64,000 nt of DNA from Aldrovandia affinis. Lineage: Eukaryota > Chordata > Actinopteri > Notacanthiformes > Halosauridae. Both the position numbers and the translations under genes were made by a program. Positions 50,701-62,294 of this stretch are shown piece after piece. The stretch spans positions 558,001 through 622,000 of the forward strand of contig JAINUG010000023.1 of NCBI GenBank assembly GCA_029706075.1, read 5' to 3'. The notes beneath the pieces were generated by a model. It was not told the origin of the DNA. It was given only the letters and a program-made list of their open reading frames with translations, and did not search any database. Position 1 is the first letter of the stretch; each line of letters begins with the position of its first letter.

Positions 50701-53700
50701 CGAGCTCCCTTTAAACAGAATACCACAGAGGACCGCCGAAGGAAGATGCTGGTTCAATTAGGACAATGATTAACTGAACGAGGTGGTTAAATGCAGGGCA
50801 GGAACAAAGTGCCTGTAGGCTCTGTGGGCTTCCAGGATCACGGTCTTACTGAACAAACCTCAAGAGTTTTTACAACCAGATTTAAACTCAACCCCTTTTT
50901 TATGGGAAACGATGCTGAAGGTGCTTAAGGACAAGACAAAAATCATGTCAAAATAAAAGAAAGGCTGATTTGGACCAGTGCGGCCATTTGGTTCTACTAG
51001 CCCCCGCCCCCTGCCCTTGGGTAAAAACACAGTAGCACAAAGTAAATAATATGTTTGTCCCTTAAAGGCTGCCCTAGTCGACCTTAATGCCTAGGAATCA
51101 TATTACACAAACCCTAAATGAAATGGAACACCCTTGCACATACAGTATGTTTGAGTGTGTAGCCGAAAGTCACAGGGGATACTCTTGCCTATTTATGATT
51201 CGTCTACGCGAGTGCGTCGCTCTAATTAGATCAGTGCATGGGCGGAGGGACCCCAATTATAAATAGGGCAGCGGGTTTTGGAAATGGGTTAACCTGACGG
51301 AATGTGCAAGTCCCTTACCAGCAGAGTGACGACCGTACTAGAATAGTAGGCCAGGTCCTCGATGATCTCTGTGCGGCGATTGGCTCCGATCCTCAGGGAG
51401 CGGCTGTGCACCTCCTCTGGCAGCACCGTCAAGATCTCGATCAGGAATGTCATGGACGACACCTCGTTGCTGTATCTGCGCAGGCAAAGAAACATTGGGG
51501 GGGGGGGGGGGATTATTATATTTTTTTCTTGGTTAGGTCGTGAAAGTGGGTGGGTTTATCCATTTGAACTGCAATGATTTTGCAGGGCTTATTGTCGAGA
51601 GGTATGAGCCTGGAATGAATCTTAAGTTTATTCACGTTTCTAACATTGAAGTACACGGGCCACTTGTTAGCTATACGTGTACTGTAGAAACTCTAAAGCC
51701 GCACTGTAACGGTGGCCCATAAAGCCCATTTGCGGTGTTATGGTCCATTACGTTTCAGAGAGATGCTTTATTCAGCACTTACGTTCAAATATTTTGAATG
51801 GATGAATATGAAATGCCTAAAAAGCAGCAAACAGAGAGGGAAGATGGGGGTGACCGATGAATGAAGAGGTACTTACTTTTCGATAAGTGTGTGAACACAG
51901 CCTTTCCAGGAGGCCATCTGCAGGGCGAGGTCTGCTATTGCGAGAGCGAGCTGGGACAGAGGGCAAGAACATCACGTTTATGTTTTATTTTGCTGCATGG
52001 CACGTGAAAACGTGAATGACCACAAAAGGGTACATTCAAGCACTCTGTAACATGCAAACTTCCTGACAGGACGTGGAATTCCACTGAATCACTTTCACGG
52101 AGATAGCAAACTGATGTTTTCTGATTATAACCGACCAACAGTATTCAAAATCAAACATCAAATTCTGGAAAAGGCCATCAGAAAGAAAATTATTTTACAA
52201 TTATTATGAAATGTATTCATTTTAATTATTTTATTTTTAAATGTTGCACCTGTCCCATGTTGTGAAGGTCTCTGGGGTGTAACTGCATTGCATGAAATGA
52301 GCGATACTAGTTTATTATAATCATCATCAATAGCTTGCAAAAGACAAACTATGAACAGGATTTGCGTTTCTGGAATTACACAGGTCATCTGAGGGCATGT
52401 ACATGTATACAACTAGAATCTGAAGGGGGCTTTGACTAACCTCACATATTCAAATTCTGTGATGTTGTGTGTAAACTTAAAGCCATGGCGGGCAGCTCAG
52501 GGAAACGAGAGCCGTTTTGCTCCAAAAGGTGGCTTTTCCATTCTAATTCTTTACCTTCAAATGTCTTTTCTTTCCAAAACAAGTACATGACATTTATGTA
52601 TACGATTACTCTCAATAACTGCCCGTTCCCATGACAATGTCTTACCCGCGAGTCAATTTGAACTTAGCTTAAATTACATCCATACAGGATAGAATGACTT
52701 GATATTGTTGGATGTTAATTTAATATAAACCAGCCCACAAAAACATGCACTCACCCAAATTAATACTAGTGAAACCAAGGGATCCACTTGGTACTTTTTC
52801 ATTGTTTTTTTATTAACTTTTTTGAAAACCTCTTGGCATAAAACATTCTGGTTTACAAGCAGAATGAAGGACATGATGCTGCCTGATGGGCATTAACAAC
52901 CTTAATATTAATTTAAGGTTTAATATATGCTGACACAAAGGTTGTGACCTTCAAACTCTCACTCTGATGTAGTGTATGGAAACTGTACCACACTGATTGC
53001 ATTCAACTCCCAGCTAGTTTTGTTTGCACTCACATATACCCCACAATGTGAGACTTTGCACCTAGGTATCAACTTCAGAATCCTTTCATTTAGCAGAATC
53101 CATATAATTGATCACAACTGCAGTAGTCTTCCTCAAAACTCGATAGCACAATGAAATGAACAATACATGTTCATTATTGGTTATTAAACTGTAACCTTTA
53201 ATTTGTTGAAAGTGGGGTGGCCTATTAGCAATCAGCACTTGTACTAACACATTCTGTAAGCTACATTTTGGATAGATATTTACTGCTGTGTTGTATTGTA
53301 CTGTTTGGTATTTGACAACTGACAATTTCCCACAGTATTTTATATATATATATTATTGATTCACATATTTTGCACATGAGCACATCCTGACCATATCCCT
53401 TCTTCTCCTATGCTGAAGTAAGCTTTACCCTTAATCATAACCCAATCTCTACACCTAACCAACCAAAACCAAACCAAAACTAATTACAGACGTTGTCTAA
53501 ACATGTCTCCTGGAATAGCAATTCCATTGTGTATACGTGCAGCAATACAGTATTTACCTTGTTGACCACAAACTGATTCAGGTACATTTCCTATTCACAG
53601 GAAAGTATGGGCTCGAGTATAAAGCTTGGTACACACTATGTGACTTTTTAAAATCGCCACCGAGCTTACAGGCAAGTGAAGCTGGCACATAAAGACGGAA

Positions 53701-56700
53701 CAACAGCGACTGGAGTCGGAGTGACACACCACACAAGTTTTCAAATGGGCAATCATTTAGTGTGCCACCATGCCAGGACTTGGAACTGATTTCAGAACCA
53801 TATGGTGCCACCATCCATACTGACACTGCCCTACACTGCTAAAAATTGGTGTGGATATATTCAACAGGCAAAGATGGACACACAATGTTTGCACAAAACT
53901 TGCCCAACAGCATCGGACTCCTCTCAGCTTGTTTCTTATTTGGACAGAATGGCACGTTCCATTTTAGAATTTTTAGCGTCTGTCTTTTTCTTACAAACGG
54001 TGAATGAAGAGGGACCCGTGAAACTAGTATCTCAGAGTAGGATCCAGATCTTTTGCCAAGCTCTTCAGTTATTAGGAATCAACAGCACCTGGTTGTGCAC
54101 TTACATACAACAAATGTATCTATTAAGGCATTTTCAGCTTAGAATAAACACTCATATTACAGTTTATTTCCAGATATCAGTTGAGGGTTGTTTTTCCATT
54201 AGAAGTTGGTAGTTTATCCCACCTGCTGAAAGTTGGTACTTGGGGGGGGGGGGACCCAGAAGGAATTCAAACATGTTTAATATCCTCGTGTCACAGCAGC
54301 ACATATTAAGCCTTGATTTCAATGTGCCTGTGCCTAGCTTTATAAAGAACCATGGCAAATCTCAATTAGAGCAATTTAAAGAGTTAAGCAAAATCTGACT
54401 AACATTGTGTGTGCCAAGCTTAAGTAAAGCCATTTAAATGTCCAACAAGGCAGGTGTGCATTGGTGTGAGCCGCCCAGCTCCTTGCATTACCTGGGTGAC
54501 AATGATGGGGGAGAGGTCTTTGAGGTTCTCAATGTGAGAGAGCAGCGAGTCCCGCAAGGCCATGTGGGTGTCGCCAGGAAGTTCGTAGAACGAGGTTTGG
54601 ATCTTCATCTTCATCGTCTGGGCAGCGAAATAGCAGGACTCCACATCTTGCTTCAGCTGGAGGAGCTGATCTGAAATCTCCCAGGCATACATCTACAGGG
54701 AGGGGAGGAGCAGCGGCAGAGGGGTGAATTAACAACGCTGGAAAGGTGTTTTCTTTTCTTTTTATTCAGTCAATTCATTTGTGGCAGCGTCAAATGTGTG
54801 CAATGCATTAACTGCAATACAATGCATAACATTAAAGTCATTGGACCTTTTCCACTTGACAAGACATTACGATCCCTTGAGGCAAAAATGGTGCATGCTC
54901 TTTGTAGTAAATCTGCAGTGTGTCCATGAGAGCAGAATACAAAAAGATCACACCACAAAAGAGTTTTGCCTGTGTGCCATATTAAGGTTGAAAATATATT
55001 TAATAGCCAAGGTAACTGTGCTATTATTAATTTTCTGTGGAACCATGTATAAGCACTCGCCCGCTCAGACCTAACTGCCCCACAAGCCTTGCTGCTTAAC
55101 TTGTTACATTTTTAGCACCTTTGTATCAAGTGTCAGTGTACATGTCAATTTGTTTTGCAACAGGCCAGTGCAATACGACTGGGATAGCAATGATGCTCCA
55201 AGGAAACAAACAGACCATAATCTGTGACTTTTATTATGATGAGATTGTACCGTAATGGAAGAACTCGACACCAGGAACACTACATCATGAGTTATGGAAC
55301 TCAAGAAATGAAAGACGGAGTTGTTAAAGCCCCATAGAGTTCAATGGCACATGAGCAGATTTGAAAATAATTACAATATTCTTCCATTTGGCCATACATT
55401 TGTACTAATGTTATAAACATGTAGTATAAAGACACGATAAAATAACAAGAATTAGTAAGGTACAGTGCCAAAATATGCTATGCTAGTTGGGCTTTCTAAA
55501 TGTCCATAACATTATAGCCTTCCATAACAGACTTCCAGAAAATTTAGTCGGAAACACCAAACTTGGTAAATTTTCGTGCAAGTTATAGATTTTATGTTTG
55601 ACCATTAATCGTTTTATACATTTCAGATCATTCAGTCAGATTAGCTAGCTGTTAAGGTGGTTTTGGGCTAGCGGAGTACTGCTAGTTATGAGTCCTGTAA
55701 CATTAGCTACATGACAAGACAATGTAACATTGCCTTGCCACATCTGGACAGCTAGTATCTAGCTAGCAACTGGAAAATGCCAGCTAGTTGCTGGCAGCCA
55801 AAATTAGCTTGAGAAATATGATCTTATACTTATGTATAGTCAAAAGAAGCTACTACCTCTCCATTGTAACCACAGACTTTATTCTAATCAATAAATCTAT
55901 TCCTGATGCATTATCCCTGAGTTTCAACTGTAGCTGGCTGCTGTACTTTGTTTTTTAATCAAGAATGACTGTTAAGCCCTGAGAAAGCCATCTTGTCTTA
56001 ATTTTCTGGTCCCGTCCGGTGAAAAAGTAAACCTAGAATGTTTGCAGATATCGGAATGTAATGCCCCACACATACAAAATGGGAATTTATGTGTTTAAGA
56101 AAAATTTCAGATCAATTGATCAATAATAGAAATCAATCATTACCCAGGCCTTAATTACAGTTATATGTACAACAGGCCCTCATACTCCTTTTACAATCGC
56201 AAAAATCACCCTTGCCTATGACCTATGATCCTGTGTGCCTCCTTCAACCTTTCAGTCTGTCTCACAGTCCTCAATCTCACTCTATCCCTCCCTCTTTTAG
56301 CTGGTACAGTGGTAAAATGTTGTGGTTTCCACTTTGATTCGCATTGGCTACTACCAGCACTGACCAGACGACTGGGCTGTTGAACCTTTCATACTCATTA
56401 CTATGGCCAGGGAGAAAATTTCTGACACAGTAGAAATTTGAGAGGGTGCAGAAGTAGATTTATCATGACCTTTGACACAAGTCACAGCCTCCCCATTTTC
56501 TAAAAATGACCACAGGCTCCTACGGGCAAGGTTTGACTGGTTCATTTACTCAGGCTCATAATTATATTGTGTTTTTACTGTAAGGCTGGTCGTCACATGC
56601 TGGACAGCTCACAACTGTTCATAGTAAAAAAATATTAAAAAATATAATAATAATAATACATTTCAAAAACGTAATTAGATTGCAAGCATGACAATGTCTG

Positions 56701-58943
56701 GCTAAATTGCAAGGCTTGAAAGTACAGTAAGATTCATTTTTTTTAAACTTTATTACAAATAATACAAATTAAGTTGGTGGTGTAATCATTGGTTACTTCA
56801 GAGTTGTATTTGGCAAACATGTCTCAAGGACTACTCAATCGTCACCGCAAGTAATGTTCTTAAACAACGTGTAAAGTGCTGTGCCTTGTATTTTGGGCCT
56901 AGACTATTTTGCCTTTCATAATCTTGACCACGCTTTTACATCACCATTTTCGTGCGCACAGATTCTGAAATTGCCATGCCATGCCAGGCCTAGACCACTT
57001 CCACAGGACTTTAAAGTCCATGGCACACGTCGCAAACCGCGCAAGTCATGCCCCCGAACTGGTCTCAGTCGGCTACCTCCAACGACCTCACAAACCACAG
57101 ATCTATTCATGGTACCTGCCTGTTTAATGTTTCTCCCATCCAAACAGGACTTGAGGTAACTGATAGCTGCCACCTGAAGCGCACACGGCCTTACGCGGAG
57201 TCAAAACAGATACAGGTGCCCGGCACCTCGTATGCCTGGCAGTCTTATGACAGCGTCCGAACGTGCCGACTCGCTCAGATGTATATGGGGCGCTTACGAA
57301 TACAAGGTTGGGTTTGTAATCGTGACACTGTCAACTCCATGAGGAAATGATTAGGTAAATTTAACCAAAGGAAACCGGAAACAGTGTATTAAAACACTTA
57401 CACAAGTCTAGTTTGTAACTTCCTACATGAATATAAGTCTACATATCCCCACCCTAAACGAGACATTGAATGGTTAATTTCGCATAAATAATTGTAAGGA
57501 GCACTAACACTGACATGGCAGAATTGTGCAAAGAAGCGTCGGCCAGAATCTAAGTTCATGTAAATACATGTTACTTTATGCAAGCTACGATGAACTAGCA
57601 AATTATCTCATTGCCTAGCTTTCATTTTTAATACACGTACTGACGTATTTCGTATCGCTATCGACAAATATTTGTTCAAACAAAACAGCCTATTTTACAT
57701 ACACCTCTGAAATTAAAAGGCGGAGTAAGCTAGCTAACGTTAACTAGTTGATAAATATTAAAGGAGGTTTCAAAATTAGGGATGTATTTACGAATCATCT
57801 CGAGTATGACACAGAGGTAGCTAGCTGGCTAGGTAAGTTAGCTAGCTAAATTAATATTGCATCAGTGACAACGTTATAGTCTATTCTGCATCCAAAACAA
57901 AAATTTAAGAATCTACCGTTACAAGTTGTACATGCATCACGCAGTTAACATTAGCCAACTACCGCTAGTTCATTCTTCAGTTCGGCTAGCCTGCTAACAA
58001 ACGACCCGCACTTCATGTCGCCCTACAGCTAACAATCTAGGTGAAGCTATCAAACCGACACATCTGCAACAACCAAAATATTTACCTAACGTTAGTTATA
58101 GGTTAAACGAACCGAGGCACCAAAATAGCTGATTGTGTAACGTTACCATAAATAGGTAACACGCAAGAAATGGTCGGGGTTTTCAGTTCACAAAACACGG
58201 TAGCTAGTAGCGTGTCACATTGCTCGAAAATCCGGATATCATACTGTGGCTAGCTAGCTAGGTAGCTAGATAGCTAACGTTAGCGGCACCTACAACATTT
58301 TCGGCATTTATCGTCCCAAAGCCAGCGCAAAATTAATTATGGAGATAGTCCGCAAGCGAACGTTAGCCAGTTGTCGTTTTGATAGGCTAGCACCAGAAAC
58401 AGCCATTGGGCATTATCCACAGCTAGTTTGCGAACAATGTATCGCAAAATTAGCTAGGTTACATTAATCTAGCTAGCTAAGTGGTTAGCCATCGAGCATT
58501 TCGGCAAACAGCCTGCTCCAACATAGTTATGCTAAATCCCCAAAGAATTCTTCCAGGTTTCCCATTAGCCAATCTCACAATACAAATTTGCTTACACAAT
58601 GTGATATTCTCGCTAGTTAGCGAACACACCTTATATGCAAATGTTGTTCCTTTAAGTGAATTGGAAACAATTGACCCTATAGCTTTATAATGTCTAATTA
58701 TAAGCGAGGTATTGGGACACCATGGCTAGCAAGCTAGATAAATCGAGCACTGTGCTTACAGCCAGAACGATCGCTTCCTGATAGGCCCCTCTAAATCCTC
58801 GGGGTTTCCCACTCTTTGCTTACCGATCTCTGCAGTTCCCCGAGCCACACAGAGGCTCGCTCTTTTCCGGCGGGGTCCGGGTCGTGATAAAGAGCTTGCA
58901 CGGCCTGGTAGACTAGCGCAAGTGATGGTTTACCACCCTCCAT
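38755..58943 (-). CDS. tnpo3: Transportin-3 (importin-beta family nuclear import receptor), 22 exons
   Basis: Exons, 5' to 3': 58943-58824, 54692-54492, 51950-51877, 51475-51319, 49040-48897, 48748-48573, 47689-47551, 47154-47008, 46669-46562, 46436-46345, 46254-46115, 45443-45252, 44940-44849, 44732-44656, 44388-44328, 44222-44082, 43844-43728, 43449-43355, 42849-42693, 41934-41767, 41165-41053, 38815-38755. Every junction is GT-AG and in phase. The total of 2,772 nt gives 923 residues, the length of human TNPO3. The product starts [20 protein letters not shown] and ends [12 protein letters not shown]3 is a HEAT-repeat karyopherin that imports SR-family splicing factors and releases them on binding RanGTP. 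The arginine-rich helix that contacts RS domains is present, with Arg at 664, 667 and 671. Exon 2 begins with Met-Tyr where mammals have Val-His. Introns hold SINEs and a Harbinger-like element, but no lesion is visible in coding sequence. irf5 remnants lie tail-to-tail, as in mammals. Confidence 0.97.
38816..41052. other. Last intron of tnpo3
   Basis: A 2.2-kb intron, long compared with its neighbours. It contains a Harbinger-like terminal sequence at 39,154-39,173 and ORFs of 206 (overlapping exon 22 in another frame) and 122 codons that I do not recognise. Confidence 0.5.
42240..42365 (+). mobile_element. SINE-like repeat fragment in tnpo3 intron 19
   Basis: A deleted copy of the 2.87-kb family: 'atatatgccatttagagaat', 'ccaagcgacttacagtagtg', then shortened tRNA-like sequence. 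Confidence 0.55.
43848..44082 (+). repeat. GA-rich and CAGA/CACA simple repeats in tnpo3 intron 16
   Basis: A GA-rich tract (43,848-43,910) and a CAGA/CACA tract (44,035-44,081) flank the intron between exons 16 and 17. The CACA part forms the donor side of exon 16 (gtgtgt on the minus strand), so the splice donor sits inside a microsatellite. Confidence 0.85.
45660..46045 (-). mobile_element. SINE family A copy in tnpo3 intron 11
   Basis: On the minus strand it starts 'ggggctgctgggtggctcat', continues through 'gcgatagatacataattggc' and 'agggagggattcaattggct', and reaches 'gtgaaaagaagcagcacctg'. It lies in the sense direction within the intron between tnpo3 exons 11 and 12. The long ORFs on both strands here are repeat-derived. 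Confidence 0.75.
49315..49490 (+). repeat. SINE-like core plus LINE 3'-end-like sequence in tnpo3 intron 4
   Basis: The sequence 'aggcatttagcagacactct' and 'tatccagagcgacttag' match the SINE-like core seen elsewhere. Then 'gaagcacttttagatgagct' and 'tgtgctataaaaataaatca' resemble the 3' end of L2-type LINEs. Confidence 0.55.
49550..49935 (-). mobile_element. Degenerate SINE family A copy in tnpo3 intron 4
   Basis: The reverse orientation shows the family A 3' part at the left ('aatgcccaatcacaattgaa') and head-proximal sequence at the right ('cagcactggcacggtcagga'). It is more degraded than the 45.7-kb copy. Confidence 0.5.
50056..50425 (+). mobile_element. tRNA-derived SINE (family B) in tnpo3 intron 4
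   Basis: The head 'ggtggtcaagtggttacaac' and 'ggggtttgattcc', the body 'ggcaattggttgtcagcccc' and 'gtctcggaggagacgatact', and the tail 'gagaaaattggataaaatca' match the copies at 13.2 kb and 34.2 kb. It is antisense to tnpo3. Confidence 0.85.
53623..54420. mobile_element. PIF/Harbinger-like non-autonomous DNA transposon in tnpo3 intron 2
   Basis: The left end reads AGCTTGGTACACACTATG. The reverse complement of the right end reads AGCTTGGCACACACAATG. Both ends abut TAA (53620-53622 and 54421-54423), fitting the 3-bp TWA target duplication of PIF/Harbinger elements. The 798-bp body contains a 136-codon plus-strand ORF (53802-54212) that I cannot match to a transposase or its Myb-like partner, and a poly-G run at 54,241-54,252. 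A second end of the same type lies at 39,154-39,173 in the last tnpo3 intron. Confidence 0.6.
54693..58823. other. First intron of tnpo3
   Basis: A 4.1-kb intron. Its 5' half (57.7-58.75 kb) is crowded with 'gctagctagc' and 'taacgttagc' motifs, a pattern common near fish promoters. The rest is AT-rich without a recognised element. Confidence 0.6.
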
Positions 58944-59110
58944 GCCGCCACACTCTGTTGCAGGGTAGATAAAAAGGGTTAAGTACAGATGTGTAATCTG
59001 TTCCGGAGAGGTGAAGTATTGCCGTGATGTTATTTATTCGGGTGTTGTATACAGCACTCTAACCGCCATCTTCACACAAACACTGGCTTCCCCGCGTGTT
59101 CTGGGTAAAC
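58944..59110 (-). promoter_or_regulatory. tnpo3 5' UTR / core promoter region with YY1-like motif and short uORF
   Basis: The sequence just upstream of the tnpo3 start is moderately CpG-rich and lacks a TATA box. On the minus strand AAGATGGCGG at about 59063-59072 matches the YY1 consensus, which is typically found just downstream of transcription starts of TATA-less housekeeping genes. The ATG inside it (59069-59067) opens an 11-codon reading frame, MAVRVLYTTPE, that stops at 59036-59034, well before the main ATG at 58943. Whether the transcript start lies upstream of this ATG is inferred. Confidence 0.5.
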
Positions 59111-60010
59111 GCCCCCGTCTGGAAATCAACAAATAGGAACCATAACCACAGTGCATTGAGACCAGGGGACTCTTCTTAGAGGATGCACTTCATTTTCTCA
59201 TTTGCATTTACTGAAGAAATTATTGAATCATCTGTCAGTAGAACATGTGAAGAGATGTGAGGGGAACAACTTAGTTTAACCAAAAAAGCTGCAAGCTGCA
59301 GTATCCGTACACAATTCATTGTCTAGAATAACGTGACACAATTTCTGTACTTAAATAATATGAATTGATAGTTGCTAGCTATGCCAACTGCAGCTAACCC
59401 TATGAAACAGTTCCTAGCTACTGTACCTGTTACGTATGGCTTTTATTGATAACTTCTATACCTTATGGTAATTACAATATTTTTCTCCAGAGTAAATGAG
59501 ATCAAGATAATCTTTGGTTTCAACGAGTGTGCGAGTCACACATTCAAGGACATATTTTATTGGCTGGTTTTGGCTTTGGTTTGAACCAAATTCATATTAA
59601 AACAACATTAACGAGCAAGAAACGAGTTACATAGAAAAAAATAACACATAACTTAAAGTCTGCCATGTCATGCTGCAGAAACCAGTTGGTCAGGGTTATT
59701 TAACTGGCGGCTAGTGGCCAAACGCAATCCACTATTAACTCTCGGCCCTTTCATAATTCAGAAGAAAATAATGACTATTTCCAGGTCTGCAAATCAAGTC
59801 AAGTTTATTTGTCGTATGTATACAACACAGGGAATGCATTGCAACAATGAAATGCTTACTCCCATTAAAAACTCCTCAGTAAAATACAAATGAAAATACA
59901 AATACAACACACAAGATAATAACATATACAAACATTGCAGATGTACTGATGGGCAGTGCTGGGCAGATGAGTTAATACATAATAAATAGATAAAGGCAAA
60001 TTAATAGTAA
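59111..60010. other. Upstream flank of tnpo3
   Basis: AT-rich intergenic DNA. About 59,795-59,940 ('gtcaagtttatttgtcgtat' and 'atgaaatgcttactcccatt') resembles a dispersed fish repeat, class uncertain. No exon was recognised. Confidence 0.4.
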
Positions 60011-60024
60011 TGGTTTAGGATGGG

Positions 60025-60389
60025 AGCGGCACAGTGGTGCAGTGGATAGCGCTGTCGCCTCACAGCAAGAAGGTCTCGGGTTCGAATCCAGGCCGGGGGC
60101 CTTTCTGTGCGGAGTTTGCATGTTCTCCCCGTGTCCGCGTGGGTTTCCTCCGGGTACTCCAGTTTCCTCCCACAGTCCAAAGACATGCACGTTAGGCTAA
60201 TTGGAGAGTCTAAATTGCCCGTAGGTATGAGTGTGTGAGTGAATGGTGTGTGTGCCCTGTGATGGATTGGCGACCTGTCCAGGGTGTATTCCTGCCTCTC
60301 GCCCGGAACGCATGCTGGGATAGGCTCCCCCCGCGACCCTGACCAGGAATAAGCGGCTTAGATAATGGATGGATTGATGGATGGATGGA
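60025..60389 (+). mobile_element. tRNA-derived SINE with perfect 14-bp TSD and ATGG-repeat tail
   Basis: The head 'gcggcacagtggtgcagtgg' and 'gggttcgaatcc' is tRNA-like. The body contains 'gcatgttctccccgtgtccg' and 'gggtttcctccgggtactcc', a SINE type common in teleosts, and the tail is a short tggatgga repeat. TGGTTTAGGATGGG occurs at 60011-60024 and 60390-60403 as a perfect target duplication, so this insertion is young. Confidence 0.92.
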
Positions 60390-60779
60390 TGGTTTAGGAT
60401 GGGGAGAGAGTCAAAGTGTGCATGTCAAATGTGTGCATCTGCACATTGTCGGCATACCTCCCACTAGTGACAGAATATCTAATAGTTATGCACACACACG
60501 TACAATGCATCTTAGTTTTTTTTAATAGGAGTAGGATTATAGGTGAAATGTATTTTTATTATCAAAATTAAAATTCTAGATATTGTGCAATAGTAAATAA
60601 ATGGATTCCGTGATTTATTTAACTTGTATGTCTTCTGGTTTGTGGGTTTTGCATTTTCTGGGATAAGTTAATTTATACAGTGGGTTTAATAAAGTTCTAT
60701 TCTCTTATATTGTGTACAATAATCTTTTATGTAAAGTTTTTTTTCTATAAGCATTAGGTTGCATGTAGACAATTAATGT

Positions 60780-61300
60780 AGGTGGTTCTCTAATGATGTG
60801 GGGTTGATTGATTTTCCTCCCATTGTTTTGATGCACTTCTACCCTAAGTTTGAGGTCTATCAGTACTTAATAGTACTGAGTAATCATCTTCAGCCCATGT
60901 TAAAGCATTTATTTCCTGCAGAGAGGGGTATCTTTCAAGATGACAATGCTCCCATCCACAGAGCACGAGTAGTCACCCAATGGTCTGAGGAGTATGACAC
61001 TGACGTTATCCTTATGTCATGGCCTTCTCAGTCACCAGCCTTTAAGGGACATTCTGGAATGGCCTCTAAGACAGCAATTTCTACTTCAATCAAATAAGTG
61101 TGAGCTGATTGACTTGCTTGTGGAAGAGTGGTGTTGTATAGCTTCTGCAGAATTCCTGATGCTGGTAGACTGTATGCCATGGTGCAAACAGGGCATGCTG
61201 GTCACATGTGGTGGCCCAACACCACACATTAAGTGTGTTTACCTTGATAATTCCATTTTTGTTCAACACATGCATGCTGCATTATACTGTACTGTATTCA
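60780..61300 (+). mobile_element. Tc1-like transposase remnant
   Basis: Plus-strand frames read [29 protein letters not shown], then after a frameshift LVEEWCCIASAEFLMLVDCM and CGGPTPH. These are the catalytic-core and C-terminal parts of a Tc1-family DDE transposase. A deletion and frameshift around 61,036-61,050 remove the NPIEHLWD segment containing the last catalytic acidic residue, so it is dead. Confidence 0.85.
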
Positions 61301-62294
61301 TATTTATATTAAATGCTGTCTGGCATAGTTAGCCAGTTACTAACAATGTAGAATCTCTTGATTACCTTAAAAAGATAAGACCTAAAGTTCACTTGATACA
61401 ATTATGCTAATCCACTTTAAATACTACTGATTATAGAACAAAGGGAGGAGAACTCTTTGTAATAAACCAGATACTACATGGAGTAAGGAATCAAAGGGTT
61501 ACATTTCAATGACAGCATTTAATATAAATATCTATAGTATACACCAGGGTTCCTCAAATCTGGCCCACAAATCCAAATTCTGGTTTTCCTTTCACTCAGA
61601 TAGTTAAATGAACTGATTAGTGCAAATGATTGACCAAGAGTGTCTTCACACCTGACTCCCAGGTAAAGGAAGGGTGGAAAACAGCAGTGCTCGGCCTACA
61701 AGGACCGTGATTTGAGGAACCCTGATATGCACAATAGTGCAGCATACATGTACTGACCAAAAATGGAAACATCAATATAAACTCATTTAATGGGGTGTTG
61801 GGCCACCACGTGTGGCCAGTATACCCTGTGTGCATCACGGCATAGAGTCTACCAATGTCTGTATTTCTGCAGGAGTTATACGACACCACTCTTCCATCCA
61901 ATAATTGTGATTTACTTTCTTGTGGAAGAGTGGTGTCATATCATTCCTACAGAATTCCAGACATTGGTAGACTCTATTCTGTGGTGCACACAGAGCATAT
62001 GTGGCAAGTGGCCAATGAGTTTACATTAATGGTTCCATTTTTGTTCAATACATGTATGCTGCACTATACTGTATTATAAACATATTTATATTATATTCTG
62101 TCTGGCATAGTTCCCCATTTACTAGCAATGTAGAATCTCTTGATTATCATGAAAAGATAAGACCTAAAGTTCACTAAATAGAATTATGCTAATCCACTTT
62201 AAATACTACTTATTATAGAACAAAGGGATGAGAACTCTTTGTAATAAACCAGATACTACATGGAGTAAGGAATCAAAGGGTTACATGTCAATGA
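61117..62294 (+). repeat. Local direct duplication (61117-61512 and 61919-62294)
   Basis: The two blocks start at 'cttgtggaagagtggtg' and end at 'gggttacat(t/g)tcaatga'. They share long stretches such as 'aagataagacctaaagttca' and 'aaccagatactacatggagt'. The copies run in the same direction and are separated by the left arm of the foldback. The first copy includes the 3' end of the Tc1 transposase. Unlike a transposon end, the duplication continues well past the terminal repeat into non-transposon DNA. Confidence 0.8.
61736..62070. mobile_element. Foldback structure built from Tc1 end sequence
   Basis: A left arm starting 'agtgcagcatacatgtactg' (near 61,736) is matched in reverse complement by a right arm ending 'tacatgtatgctgcact' (near 62,070). 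Similarity extends inward to the shared 'gacaccactcttcca' block around 61,905/61,935, so nearly the whole 335 bp can fold into one hairpin. The right arm is also a copy of the 3' end of the neighbouring Tc1 element. It is either a palindromic MITE-like derivative or the product of an inverted local duplication. Confidence 0.7.

Noticed and set aside
57700..58750. Dense 'gctagctagc/taacgttagc' motifs as a regulatory array or origin
   Set aside because: Such palindromic hexamer richness is common background in teleost DNA (also at 24.9-25.0 kb). Spacing is irregular and nothing ties it to a function.
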